Positions 1-9,838 of a DNA stretch of 26,614 bases are shown here, piece after piece. A program made the translations under genes and the position numbers. The notes under the pieces were generated by a model that worked only from the letters and a program-made list of their open reading frames with translations, searched no databases and had not been told where the DNA came from. Position 1 is the first letter of the stretch. Every line of letters begins with the position of its first letter. Source of the stretch: JBFMAI01 sp040755725 (GTDB taxonomy: Bacteria > Planctomycetota > Phycisphaerae > UBA1845 > Fen-1342); NCBI GenBank assembly GCA_040755725.1, contig JBFMAI010000003.1, positions 1 to 26,614 of the forward strand, given 5' to 3'.

Positions 1-13
1 GATTCGCCATGCA

Positions 14-49
14 CAGCCTCCTGCCGCCAACTGCTGGCGGCATAGGCTG
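14..49. other. Two-part hairpin at the left edge
   Basis: CAGCCT (14-19) pairs with AGGCTG (44-49), and TGCCGCCA (22-29) pairs with TGGCGGCA (35-42) around the loop ACTGC. This gives a 14-pair interrupted stem. No T run follows on either strand. It may be the terminator of a gene left of the window or a leader structure. Confidence 0.5.
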
Positions 50-75
50 TCACCGCGAACCGCAATCTCCTCAAG

Positions 76-119
76 TGGCTGGTTTTCACCCGCCCCCGCC
101 TGGCTGGTTTTGCCCGCCC
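76..119. repeat. Short direct duplication, 25-base period
   Basis: The word TGGCTGGTTTT followed by a CCCGCC stretch occurs at 76 and again at 101, differing at only a couple of positions. It lies in the non-coding region upstream of the M1 peptidase gene. No function is evident. Confidence 0.5.
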
Positions 120-169
120 GCTGACACGACCCGCGCCCACTCTCCCCGAGCTAATATTGAGGACATGGA

Positions 170-192
170 ACCGGGCCCGCCGCGGGCCCGGT
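170..192 (+). other. Leader hairpin just before the M1 peptidase ribosome site
   Basis: ACCGGGCCC (170-178) and GGGCCCGGT (184-192) form a perfect 9-bp GC-rich stem with a 5-base loop. It ends 10 bases before the GGAGG ribosome site at 203-207. It would stabilise the 5' end of the message or affect translation initiation; this is inference. Confidence 0.45.
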
Positions 193-215
193 CCGCATCA
201 CTGGAGGCTCGTCCC

Positions 216-2489
216 ATGCGCGCCGTCACGCTCCTGATCGCGGCGTTCTTCGTCGCCACGCTGGTCCATGCTCAACCGCCGACGGATTACGGCTGGCCGT
301 GCGGTCACGCCAAGGCCGCCGCCGCCCGGCGGATGCAGGAGCTGGTGGGCCCGCAGGGGCCGGGCGATTTGCGGACTCTCGGCGGTGAGGACACCGATGT
401 CCTGCACTATCACCTGGACATCGAGATTGTGCCTGCCGCCCGCTCGATCAGCGGCTCGAACACGATGACCATCGCGAGTCGCGTCGCGGGCCTCAGTGTC
501 TTCTACTTCCGCTTGCACACGGCCCTGACGATCAGTGAGTTGACCTTGGACGGGGTGCCGGCGGCCTGGAGTCGGCTGAACGACACCACCATCGAGGTCA
601 CGCTCAATCGCCCCTACGCACTTGGTGAGCAGTTCGTGCTGCGCGTCGGGTACGGCGGCGTGCCGGTTTCGGGCACGGGCTACGTGTACATCTCCAGCAC
701 GCTGGTCTTCACCATCAGCGAGCCGTGGTTCGCGTACTTGTGGTGGCCGTGCAAGGACGACCTGGGCGACAAGACGACGGCGGACCTGTGGTTCACGGTG
801 CCGAGCACCATGACAATCGCGTCCAACGGACTGCTCCAGGGCGTGGACGACATGGGCGGCGGCCGCAGCCGCTACCGGTGGAAGACCGAGTATCCCACCG
901 CGGACTACCTCTATTGCATCGGTGGCGCGACGTACAATACGTTCGAGACGGTGTGGAACTGGGGCAGCGTCACCATGCCGCTGAAGTTCTTCATCTTCCC
1001 GGCGTCCGACACGTCCGCGAACCGCAACGCCTGGCTCAAGACCGTGGACATGCTGACCACGTTCAGCAACCTGTACGGCGTCTACCCGTTCTCCGCCGAG
1101 AAGTACGGCATCTACCAATTCAGCAACGTCTGGTTCGGCGGCATGGAGCACCAGACGATGACGGGGCAGATGGGCTTTGAGGAGAGCACCACGGCCCACG
1201 AGTTGTCGCACCAGTGGTGGGGCGACCACGTGACTTGTGCGACGTGGCACGACATCTGGCTCAACGAGGGGTTTGCGACCTACTCCGAGGCCCTGTGGTA
1301 CGAGAACAAGCCGGGCAGTCCCGGGGCACCCGCCCTGCACAGCCACATGGCCAGCCGCAAGCCCAGCAACGTGGACGGCACCGTCTATTGCTACGAGATC
1401 ACGGACCCCGGCCGCATCTTCGACTACAACCTCACGTATCTCAAGGCCGGTTGGGTCCTGCACATGTTGCGGCACATCATCGGCGACGCGGCGTTCTTTG
1501 ATTTCCTGCACGTGTATCGGGCCGCGTTCGCCGGCGGCGCCGCGACCACCGACCAGTTCCAGGCCCTTCTGGAGGACTTCCTCGGACGCGACATGGACTG
1601 GTTCTTCACACCCTGGGTGTACCGGCCCGGGGCCCCGAAGTACCGCTACGCCTGGCGACAACACGTCCTCGACGGCCGCGCCTACGTCGAGTTGTACGTT
1701 CGGCAGGCGCAGTCGATCACGTCGCCCATCTTCACCATGCCCGTGGACATCGCGGTCACCGGGCCGGGCGGCACCTCGACCTACGTGGTCTGGAACGATG
1801 CCCGCCAAGAACACCTGCTGTTCGAAGTCGCGGCCCCGGGCGTGACCAATGCGGTCCTTGACCCGACGCCGTGGATTCTCTGGACCGAGCGCGCGACGGT
1901 GCCGTTTGAAGAGGGGCCGCCGAAGATCGTGACCATGGCCCCTGCGCCAAATGCGGTCGTGGCTTCGGCCCACCTGAACACGATCGAGGTTGTGTTTCAC
2001 AAGCATGTCGCCGTGGACCCGCCGAAGCTGTCGCTCGTCGGCACGTATCACGGGTCGCCGGCCCTGACCTTCGCCTATGACCCGCAGCGCTACGCCGTCA
2101 CGCTGACGCCCGTCGCCCCCCTGCCGTCCGACACCTACACCCTGACGATCGCGGACACGATCACCGACGTGGCGTCGGGGCAGAAGCTGGACGGCGAACT
2201 CGTCGATCCGTATCGGCCCGGCCCGCTGCCGAGCGGCAACGGCATCGCCGGCGGCAACGCGGTCGCGCGGCTGATCGTTACGGTCGCCGGCGACCTGAAC
2301 TGCGACGGCGTGGTGAGCTTCGGCGACATCAACCCGTTCGTGCTGGCGCTGTCGAACTGGGAGATATGGAAGCTCACGTACCCCGATTGCCCGGAGCAGA
2401 ACGCCGACATCGACGGGGACGGAAAGTATGGCGGCGCGAACGGTTTCGGCGACATCAACCCGTTCGTGCGCCTGCTGACCGGTCCGTAG
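216..2489 (+). CDS. Secreted M1-family zinc aminopeptidase with Ig-like and dockerin-type C-terminus
   Basis: A 757-residue exported zinc metallopeptidase of the M1 (gluzincin) family, expected to remove N-terminal residues from peptides outside the cytoplasm. The start at 216 has GGAGG at 203-207 and gives a clear signal peptide (about residues 1-20, cleavage after VHA). Longer readings from position 9 lack a ribosome site. The substrate-anchoring motif is GGMEHQ (308-313). The zinc site is HELSH (328-332) with Glu351 in NEGFATYSE, the standard 18-residue spacing. Tyr408 (TYLKAG) is the likely transition-state tyrosine. Residues about 567-665 resemble an SbsA-type Ig-like domain. The tail (about 690-757) has two calcium-loop-like repeats, DLNCDG and DIDGDG, each followed by GDINPFV, as in planctomycete dockerin-type anchors. 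Its last 35 bases overlap the convergent DUF4230 gene. Confidence is high for the family; the substrate is unknown. Confidence 0.93.
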   Translation: MRAVTLLIAAFFVATLVHAQPPTDYGWPCGHAKAAAARRMQELVGPQGPGDLRTLGGEDTDVLHYHLDIEIVPAARSISGSNTMTIASRVAGLSVFYFRLHTALTISELTLDGVPAAWSRLNDTTIEVTLNRPYALGEQFVLRVGYGGVPVSGTGYVYISSTLVFTISEPWFAYLWWPCKDDLGDKTTADLWFTVPSTMTIASNGLLQGVDDMGGGRSRYRWKTEYPTADYLYCIGGATYNTFETVWNWGSVTMPLKFFIFPASDTSANRNAWLKTVDMLTTFSNLYGVYPFSAEKYGIYQFSNVWFGGMEHQTMTGQMGFEESTTAHELSHQWWGDHVTCATWHDIWLNEGFATYSEALWYENKPGSPGAPALHSHMASRKPSNVDGTVYCYEITDPGRIFDYNLTYLKAGWVLHMLRHIIGDAAFFDFLHVYRAAFAGGAATTDQFQALLEDFLGRDMDWFFTPWVYRPGAPKYRYAWRQHVLDGRAYVELYVRQAQSITSPIFTMPVDIAVTGPGGTSTYVVWNDARQEHLLFEVAAPGVTNAVLDPTPWILWTERATVPFEEGPPKIVTMAPAPNAVVASAHLNTIEVVFHKHVAVDPPKLSLVGTYHGSPALTFAYDPQRYAVTLTPVAPLPSDTYTLTIADTITDVASGQKLDGELVDPYRPGPLPSGNGIAGGNAVARLIVTVAGDLNCDGVVSFGDINPFVLALSNWEIWKLTYPDCPEQNADIDGDGKYGGANGFGDINPFVRLLTGP

Positions 2490-3102
2490 CCGCCGGCGGC
2501 TTCCACTGGATCGTGACGCTCCACCCCAGCTCGCGGTAGAACGCGGTCAGCAGCGACTCGGCCTGCTCGCGGGCGCGGGCGACCAGGTCGTCGCCTTGCA
2601 CCGCCTGCTCGATCGCCTGCTGGGCGGCGCGCATGCAGTCGCGCAGCAGGTCCACCCGTGGATCGGCAAACGGGTTGAACGCCGCCAGCCCTACCTTTCG
2701 CAGTTCATACACGCGCGTCTGCGACTGGTCCACCCGCGGGCGGTCCGGCCGCGGCAGCGGAATCGCCACCGTCGCGGTCCGCCGCTCATCGTCGCGGTCC
2801 ACAATCTCGATCCGGTCCAAGTCGATGGCAATGTCGGCGTCCCCCTTGACGATCACCAGCCCGTGGGCCCCCGCCGTGGTGCCCTCGATGATGTCCGCCA
2901 CCCGGACCCGCAACACCGCCAGCCGGGCGAGTCGGCGGACATCCTCGATCCGCGGCCCGGTCGAGACGACGCGCGTCGGCGGCGTCCGCTGGCCCAGGTA
3001 GTAGGCGCCGCCGACCACCGCCCCCAAGCCGATCAGAGTGAGCAGCCAACCGCGGACCGCCCTCCCCAGCCCCGCCGACGGGCGCGCGGGTTTGTGTGAC
3101 AT
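2455..3102 (-). CDS. DUF4230 family membrane-anchored protein
   Basis: A 215-residue protein with a basic N-terminus, one transmembrane segment (about residues 17-36) and a soluble domain that looks like DUF4230, a family of unknown function. The ATG at 3102 is chosen over the adjacent GTG at 3105 because the GGAGG ribosome site is better spaced from the ATG. The domain carries the hydrophobic strand pattern around LAVLRVRVADIIEG and a conserved-looking C-terminal helix ending FYRELGWSVTIQW. It lies 18 bases after a 50-residue membrane protein on the same strand, so the two are probably co-transcribed. Its 3' end runs 35 bases into the oppositely oriented peptidase gene, leaving no room for a separate terminator. 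The family assignment is from recall of sequence character. Confidence 0.72.
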   Translation of the reverse strand: MSHKPARPSAGLGRAVRGWLLTLIGLGAVVGGAYYLGQRTPPTRVVSTGPRIEDVRRLARLAVLRVRVADIIEGTTAGAHGLVIVKGDADIAIDLDRIEIVDRDDERRTATVAIPLPRPDRPRVDQSQTRVYELRKVGLAAFNPFADPRVDLLRDCMRAAQQAIEQAVQGDDLVARAREQAESLLTAFYRELGWSVTIQWKPPAATDRSAGARTG

Positions 3103-3120
3103 CACCAGCCCTCCGTGGCA

Positions 3121-3273
3121 TCAGGGCGTCACGGCGGAGTCGAGGGACCGCCACTGCGGCGGTCCGCCTGTGCAGGCGCACGCGTGAATGCGCGCCGCGA
3201 TCAGGAGCAGGAGCAGCGCACCCGCGAGCACGACCGCCTGCCCGACTCGCCGACTCCAACGCCAGCGAAACAT
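3121..3273 (-). CDS. Small single-pass membrane protein (50 aa), unrecognised
   Basis: This short reading frame starts at ATG 3273 with GGAG seven bases upstream. It encodes a basic N-terminus (MFRWRWSRR), one leucine/alanine-rich transmembrane helix (about residues 11-28), and a short tail containing CAC. The stop is 18 bases before the start of the DUF4230 gene, and the DUF4230 ribosome site lies in that gap, which fits a two-gene operon. Support comes from the ribosome site, the membrane helix and the tight spacing rather than from homology. A longer frame from 3444 exists, but its extra part is only translated repeat DNA. Confidence 0.5.
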   Translation of the reverse strand: MFRWRWSRRVGQAVVLAGALLLLLIAARIHACACTGGPPQWRSLDSAVTP

Positions 3274-3337
3274 GATACCGCTCCGTCGGCTGGAAGTTGC
3301 CGCTCCGTCCGCCGACCGCGGCCGTTTCGGCCGTGAA

Positions 3338-3371
3338 CCCCTCCCCCTTCCAAGGGGAGGGCAGGGTGGGG
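3338..3371 (+). repeat. Palindrome plus G-run repeat, copy A (subtype 1)
   Basis: A C-rich arm, the loop TTCCAA and a G-rich arm are followed by a further G run. The stretch GGGGAGGGCAGGGTGGGG (3354-3371) has four G-tracts with loops of 1, 2 and 1 bases, a textbook quadruplex pattern. Related copies are at 3409, 12653, 21564, 21614 (inverted) and 24699. Copies A and E share the AGGGTGGGG ending. Confidence 0.75.
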
Positions 3372-3408
3372 ACCCGGGGCGCGGCGCGCCGTGGCGCGGC
3401 TCGAGACT

Positions 3409-3440
3409 CCCCTCCCTTGCAGGGAGAGGTTCGGGGGGGG
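3409..3440 (+). repeat. Palindrome plus G-run repeat, copy B (subtype 2, degenerate)
   Basis: CCCCTCCCT, TGC, then AGGGAGAGG and a run of eight G. It has the same orientation as copy A, 37 bases after it, in the gap between the ABC exporter gene and the small membrane protein gene. Its G-tract pattern is poorer than that of copies D and F. Confidence 0.65.
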
Positions 3441-3511
3441 TCAAAGGCGCCGAGTTGAGTTCTGCTCAATCGGCGGGCGCACCGATGCACCACCATCCGC
3501 GCCCGACATCC

Positions 3512-5446
3512 CTAAGCCACCGCCGGCGACCGGTACAACGCCACATACAGCGGGCAGCGTTCGACCAGCTCCGCGTGCCGACCGACGTCCACGATCCGCC
3601 CGGAGTCCATGACGACGATCCGGTCCGCCAAGTCCATCACCGTGTGCCGATGTGCGATCAGGAACGTCGTCTTGCCCTGCCGCAGTTTCTCCAGCGCCGC
3701 ATGGATCTTCCGCTCACTCTCCGCGTCAATCTCACTGGTGGCTTCGTCGAAGATCACGATCGACGCCGGCTTGAGGAACGCCCGTGCGATGGCAATCCGC
3801 TGCCGCTGGCCGCCGGAGACCGATGTCCCGTGCTCACCCAGGATCGTGTCATACTGGTCCGGCCACTGCTCGATGAAGTCGGCGGCGTACGCCTGCCGGG
3901 CCGCGGCGCGGACCTGCTCCAGCGTGGCCTCGGGACAACCGTAGGCGATGTTCTCGTACACGGAGCGGGCGAAGATCACCGGCCGCTGTGTGACCATCAC
4001 GATCTGTGTCCGCAAGTTCCGCAGGCTCAAGTCGCGGATGTCGATGCCGTCGATCGTGATGAGGCCGACCTGCGGATTCAGCAATCGCGGTAACATCGCC
4101 ACCAGCGTGGACTTACCGCTGCCGTTGGGGCCGACGAGCGCGATGCACTCGCCCGGCTGCACACCGAGCGACACCTCATCGAGGGCCGGCGGGCTCTGCG
4201 TCGGCGTGTACCGGAAGCTCACGTTCTCGAATCGCACCGCGCGCGGCGCCGTCCCGGCCAAAACCCTGGCGTCGGGCGGCGACGACTCCTCCGGCTGATC
4301 CAGGAAGCTCCAAATCCGCGTCGAGGCGGCCCCCGCCCGCTGGACCATGTTGTACACGTTCGCCACCTTGCGGACCGGATCAAGCAGGGCCGCCAGCAGG
4401 GCCACCATCGTCATGAACAGCGCCGGCGTGATCTCCCCGTGAAACGTCCGGGCCGCAAGCCAGACGATCCCGGCGCAGGTAACGACGATGCCGACGACCT
4501 CGATGAGCGGCGAGGCAACGGCTTCGATCCAGGCGAGCCGCAGGAGCTGCTTCAGCATCCGTCGTTCGATCCGCCACATGCGCCGCCGCTCATAACCCTC
4601 AGTTCCGTAACCTTTTACAACGTCGATCCCCTGGAGCGTCTCCTCCAGCCCCCCGAGCATGACGCCGTAACCCTCGAGGAGGCGGACGGTGGCCTTGCGG
4701 ACCTTGCGGCCAAAGTACCATAGGACGCCGACGGCCAATGGGGCAATCGCCAGGACAATCAGGGTCAGACGCACGTCGAGGCACAGGGCGACTACCAGCA
4801 CACAGATGGCCTTGAGCGGCTCGCGGGCCACCTTACCGAACAGGGTGGTCACGCCGAGGAAAACCTCCCGCGTGTCCGACATGAACTGATTCACGCGATT
4901 GGCGACGTCGCCGGTGATGTCCTGCACCGGCACGCGGAGGGCCTTGCGGTACATACGGCGGCGCAAGTCCATCATCATTCTATTGGATGCATTGAGGACA
5001 AGGTACTGAGACAGGCAACGAAAGACGTTGCCCACCAGATTGATGCCGACGAGCGCGGCCATAAGCACCAGGAGGGTGCGCATCCTGTCCGCGGGGGCGT
5101 TCCCGGCTGGAAACAGCGGCGCAACCCTCGACAGCAGCGGAACATACCAGCGCGACGCCACCTCCGGTTTCGCCAGCGCCGTCGTGATGGCATCGTGCAG
5201 GCTGTGCTCGCTGGTGATGACCTTGAGCACTGGGAGGATACCGCCGAGGCTGGCAGCGTAGGTCAGCGCGACGCCCAGCCCCAGCACCATGCCAAGGATC
5301 ATGTTGCGCCGGTGCGGGCGAACGAGAGCCAGGGTTCGCCAGAAGGCCCGGCGAGCTTGTCGCGGCGACGGGCGACCGGCGTGGCTGTTTCGCTGCGCCA
5401 GAAGCCCTTGAGGTGAGGCGGGGCTGGGGCCGGGGACATCGGTCAA
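3512..5446 (-). CDS. MsbA/LmrA-type ABC exporter, fused permease and ATPase
   Basis: A 644-residue half-transporter expected to dimerise in the inner membrane and export lipid or another hydrophobic substrate using ATP. The N-terminal 48 residues are cytoplasmic and basic. Membrane segments follow from about residue 49 to 355. The ATPase has Walker A GPNGSGKST (439-447), a Q-loop (Gln487), the signature SGGQR (544-548), Walker B IVIFDEATS (563-571, Glu568 catalytic) and H-loop His599. All key residues are present. The start is a TTG at 5446 with AAAGGG upstream; no better ATG precedes the first membrane helix. It appears to be a single-gene unit: the chaperone block runs the other way, and the downstream small gene is separated by two repeat copies. 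The MsbA-like label reflects domain order; the true substrate cannot be read from sequence. Confidence 0.9.
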   Translation of the reverse strand: MTDVPGPSPASPQGLLAQRNSHAGRPSPRQARRAFWRTLALVRPHRRNMILGMVLGLGVALTYAASLGGILPVLKVITSEHSLHDAITTALAKPEVASRWYVPLLSRVAPLFPAGNAPADRMRTLLVLMAALVGINLVGNVFRCLSQYLVLNASNRMMMDLRRRMYRKALRVPVQDITGDVANRVNQFMSDTREVFLGVTTLFGKVAREPLKAICVLVVALCLDVRLTLIVLAIAPLAVGVLWYFGRKVRKATVRLLEGYGVMLGGLEETLQGIDVVKGYGTEGYERRRMWRIERRMLKQLLRLAWIEAVASPLIEVVGIVVTCAGIVWLAARTFHGEITPALFMTMVALLAALLDPVRKVANVYNMVQRAGAASTRIWSFLDQPEESSPPDARVLAGTAPRAVRFENVSFRYTPTQSPPALDEVSLGVQPGECIALVGPNGSGKSTLVAMLPRLLNPQVGLITIDGIDIRDLSLRNLRTQIVMVTQRPVIFARSVYENIAYGCPEATLEQVRAAARQAYAADFIEQWPDQYDTILGEHGTSVSGGQRQRIAIARAFLKPASIVIFDEATSEIDAESERKIHAALEKLRQGKTTFLIAHRHTVMDLADRIVVMDSGRIVDVGRHAELVERCPLYVALYRSPAVA

Positions 5447-5798
5447 GACTTATCCCTTTGGCTTGAAAGCGGTTTCGGTCAGTACCGGCACGGCCCGGCG
5501 GGCCATCGTCGGGGGCGGGCGTCAACATACCGAGTCGGTGGTCCGGTCGCAACGGGCTCCGGGCTGTCACTTTGGCACTGTCAGCCCGACAGAGATCAAA
5601 GCGATCAGAGAGCCAGTCTCCGCCGGCCCAGCGCACATAAGACCTTGTGCGAAAGAACCTTACCGAGTAACGCCATTCGTGCGCGTCTTGGCACCCGCTT
5701 TGCTTCACATGTTCGCCAAAAGACCCAGCGGCGTTGCCGCGCGCGGCCGGCACACGAGCGCGCCCCGCGGTAGACAACGACAGGAAGGAGACCACTGC
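5447..5798. other. Divergent control region between ABC exporter and groEL1
   Basis: A 352-base non-coding gap that must hold promoters for both directions. GGGCTG (5561-5566) can pair with CAGCCC (5582-5587), while CTGTC (5578-5582) can instead pair with GACAG (5588-5592), so the two hairpins exclude each other. No convincing HrcA-type CIRCE operator and no clean -35/-10 pair was found. Heat control is expected from the genes downstream but is not shown here. Confidence 0.4.
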
Positions 5799-7469
<1,671 letters not shown>

Positions 7470-7470
7470 G

Positions 7471-7500
7471 TGTCAAGTGAAAAGCGACAAGGGCCAAGTG
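7471..7500 (+). repeat. Degenerate 7-base tandem array after groEL1
   Basis: Units TGTCAAG, TGAAAAG, CGACAAG and GGCCAAG follow each other with a strict 7-base period directly after the groEL1 stop codon. Related arrays are at 7889, 7955, 21513 and 21662. Confidence 0.7.
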
Positions 7501-7574
7501 CGTCGGCCGGAGGCGCCGGCACGCACGAGCGAAAACAGCTCGATACCTCATCGACGAGACTGGGAGAGACTAGG

Positions 7575-7889
7575 ATGGCGACGGCCACGGCGAAGAAACT
7601 GAAGATTCGTCCCCTGGATGACCGGGTGGTGGTGCAACCGTTTGAGGCGGAGGAGCGGACCCGCGGCGGAATCGTGTTGCCCGACACGGCCCGCGAGAAG
7701 CCGCAGCGCGGCAAGGTCATCGCGACCGGCCCCGGCAAGCTGCTGGAAAAGACCGGCGAGCGCGGCCAGATGTCGCTCAAGGTCGGCGACGCCGTCTTCT
7801 ACGGCAAGTACAGCGGCACCGAGGTCGAGATCGACGGCGACAAGTACGTGATCCTCCGCGAGAGCGACGTGCTGGCGGTCGAAGACTGA
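7575..7889 (+). CDS. groES: 10-kDa co-chaperonin
   Basis: A 104-residue GroES, the lid of the chaperonin chamber. The start at 7575 has GGGAGAG at 7562-7568. The mobile-loop region EAEERTRGGIVLPDTA that docks on GroEL is intact, with the hydrophobic GIVLP edge. The C-terminal part has the usual barrel strands ending VILRESDVLAVED. It lies between two groEL copies on the same strand, with 7-base repeat arrays on both sides. It may serve both chaperonins. The length is normal for the family. Confidence 0.96.
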   Translation: MATATAKKLKIRPLDDRVVVQPFEAEERTRGGIVLPDTAREKPQRGKVIATGPGKLLEKTGERGQMSLKVGDAVFYGKYSGTEVEIDGDKYVILRESDVLAVED

Positions 7890-7988
7890 AGTGCAAAGTG
7901 AAAAGTGCAAAGTGAAAGCCACGCGGAGCGCCCGCTACCGGCGGCACGAGCAGTGTACTTTGCACTTTGAACTTTGAACTTTGAACTT
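7889..7988. repeat. Inverted pair of 7-base tandem arrays between groES and groEL2
   Basis: The left arm (7889-7918) has units GTGCAAA and GTGAAAA. The right arm (7955-7988) carries the complement as TTTGCAC and three ACTTTGA units. The arms face each other across a 36-base GC-rich core. They can pair over much of their length, so this gap can form a large hairpin in DNA or RNA. The element fills almost the entire intergenic region and begins at the last base of the groES stop codon. Confidence 0.8.
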
Positions 7989-8016
7989 CTGATACTGCGT
8001 ATTTCGAGGAACGATT

Positions 8017-9633
8017 ATGCCTGCCAAGCAACTGATGTACAGCGACCGGGCCCGCCAGGAGATGCTGGCCGGGGTCCGCAAGCTCTCCCGGACGGTCAAG
8101 GCCACCCTCGGCCCCGTCGGGCACAACGTGCTGCTCCAAAAGTCCTGGGGCTCGCCCCGGGTCACCAAGGACGGCGTCACGGTCAGCAAGGAGATCGAGC
8201 TGGCCGAGCCCTTCCAAAACATGGGCGCCAAGCTCGTCAACGAGGTGGCCAGCAAGACCAGCGACGCGGCCGGCGACGGGACCACCACCGCCACGGTGCT
8301 GGCCGAGGCGATCTTCGCCGAGGGCCTCAAGAACGTCACCGCCGGCGCGGCCCCGATGGCCCTGAAGCGCGGCATCGACGCCGCCGTCCAGGTTGCCGTC
8401 GAGGAGATCAAGAAGCAGTCCATCAAGGTCCGCGGCAAGGACGACATCGCCAAGGTCGCCACGATCAGCGCCAACGGCGACAAGGACGTCGGTAAGATCC
8501 TGTCGGCGGCGTTCGAGAAGGTCGGCAAGGACGGGGTCATCGAGATCGAGGAAGGCAAGAGCCTCGACACGACCTGGGAGCACGTGGAAGGGATGCAGTT
8601 CGACAAGGGCTTCATCTCGCCGTACTTCATCACCAACCCCACGTCGCTCGAAGTCGTCCTCGAAGACCCTTACATCCTCATTCACGAGAAGAAGATCAGC
8701 TCGCTGCGCGACATGATCCCGCTGCTGGAGAAGATCCTCCACGTCGCCAAGCCGCTGCTGATCATCGCCGAGGACGTGGACGGCGAGGCCCTGGCCACCC
8801 TGGTGGTCAACAAGCTCCGCGGCACGCTCCAGGCCGCCGCCGTCAAGGCCCCCGGTTTCGGCGACCGCCGCAAGGCCATGCTGGGTGACATCGCCACGCT
8901 GACCGGCGGCGAGTTCATCAGCGAGGACCGCGGCCTGAAGCTGGAGAGTGTTGACCTGAACATGCTCGGCCGGGCCAAGCGCGTCGTCATCACCAAGGAC
9001 GACACGACGATCATCGAGGGCGCCGGCAAGAAGAAGGATATCGACGCCCGTATCGCCCAGATTCGCGCCCAGATCGACAAGACCACCAGCGACTACGACC
9101 GCGAGAAACTCCAGGAGCGGCTGGCCAAGCTCACCGGCGGCGTCGCGGTCGTACAGGTCGGCGGCGCCACCGAGGTCGAGGTCAAGGAGCGCAAGGATCT
9201 CGTCGATGACGCCTTCCACGCCACCAAGGCCGCCGCCGAAGAAGGCGTGGTCCCCGGCGGCGGGGTGGTGTTCCTACGGGCGATCAAGCCGGTGCTGGAG
9301 GCGGCCAAGAAGGCCGAGGGCGACGAAGCGGTGGGTTACCGCATCGTGGCCAGGGCCCTCGAGTACCCGGCCCGCCAGATCGCCGAGAACGCCGGCGAGG
9401 ACGGCGGCGTGGTCGTCGAGGAGATTCTGTCCCGCGGCAAGAACGTGGGCTTCGACGCGGCCAAACGCGAATATGTCGACATGTTCGAGGCGGGCATCAT
9501 CGACCCCGCCAAGGTCGCTCGCGTGGCGCTCCAGAACGCGGCCAGCGTGGCCGGGCTGATGCTCACGACCGACGTGCTCTGTACGGAGTACAAGGAAGAC
9601 AAGCACGAGAAGATCGAAGGTGCAACGCGCTAG
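8017..9633 (+). CDS. groEL: 60-kDa chaperonin, copy 2, lacking the GGM tail
   Basis: A 538-residue second GroEL. The start at 8017 has GAGGAA just upstream. ATP-site motifs are intact: KDGVTV, GDGTTTATVL, and the catalytic aspartate in VDDAFHATKAA. The early loop reads GPVGHNVLLQKSWGSP, where the common GroEL sequence has GPKGRNVVLDKSFGAP, so two basic residues are replaced by Val and His. The protein ends TEYKEDKHEKIEGATR with no Gly/Met tail. In bacteria with several chaperonins, copies without the GGM tail are often specialised; that is inference here. It shares long identical stretches with copy 1 (for example TTSDYDREKLQERLAKL), which argues for a duplication rather than separate origins. 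Confidence 0.95.
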   Translation: MPAKQLMYSDRARQEMLAGVRKLSRTVKATLGPVGHNVLLQKSWGSPRVTKDGVTVSKEIELAEPFQNMGAKLVNEVASKTSDAAGDGTTTATVLAEAIFAEGLKNVTAGAAPMALKRGIDAAVQVAVEEIKKQSIKVRGKDDIAKVATISANGDKDVGKILSAAFEKVGKDGVIEIEEGKSLDTTWEHVEGMQFDKGFISPYFITNPTSLEVVLEDPYILIHEKKISSLRDMIPLLEKILHVAKPLLIIAEDVDGEALATLVVNKLRGTLQAAAVKAPGFGDRRKAMLGDIATLTGGEFISEDRGLKLESVDLNMLGRAKRVVITKDDTTIIEGAGKKKDIDARIAQIRAQIDKTTSDYDREKLQERLAKLTGGVAVVQVGGATEVEVKERKDLVDDAFHATKAAAEEGVVPGGGVVFLRAIKPVLEAAKKAEGDEAVGYRIVARALEYPARQIAENAGEDGGVVVEEILSRGKNVGFDAAKREYVDMFEAGIIDPAKVARVALQNAASVAGLMLTTDVLCTEYKEDKHEKIEGATR

Positions 9634-9648
9634 GACGGGCGAAAGCAC

Positions 9649-9801
9649 AACCGCCAAGGCGTCAAGAGCGCCAAGGCACGTGAATGCCCGAGCCTGGCGG
9701 CGGTTGCGCTCGGAAACCGTCCCCGAAGCGCGGCCCCGACGCCGGGCACACAACCTGTTCCCCTTGGCGTACTGGGGCACCTTGGCACCCTGGCGGTTTT
9801 T
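9649..9801. repeat. Inverted CGCCAAGG / CCTTGGCG arrays between groEL2 and dnaJ
   Basis: The left arm (9649-9676) reads AACCGCCAAGG, then CGTCAAG and GCGCCAAGG. The right arm (9762-9801) carries the complement as CCTTGGCG, CCTTGGCACC and CTGGCGGTTTTTT. The arms are separated by about 85 bases. The layout matches the 7-base arrays at 7889-7988, with a different unit. The terminal T run on the + strand could let the structure act as a terminator after groEL2. Confidence 0.7.
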
Positions 9802-9838
9802 TCGGCGGCCTGGCACCAGGTCGCCGATAATAAGAGTG

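Noticed and set aside
198..2051. A 617-codon open frame on the minus strand under the M1 peptidase
   Set aside because: It is the GC-rich shadow of a well-supported gene, is Arg/His/Val-rich, and has no recognisable domain.
5572..5600. CIRCE-like inverted repeat TTGGCACTG-N9-CAGAGATCAA upstream of groEL1
   Set aside because: The half-sites match the HrcA operator poorly (TTAGCACTC/GAGTGCTAA) and the second half has an extra base. Too weak to call.
7471..7988. The 7-base arrays as a CRISPR array
   Set aside because: Units are only 7 bases and have no spacers; there are no cas genes in the window.
7777..9219. A 480-codon minus-strand frame under groEL2
   Set aside because: Mirror of conserved groEL codons; composition is that of a shadow frame.
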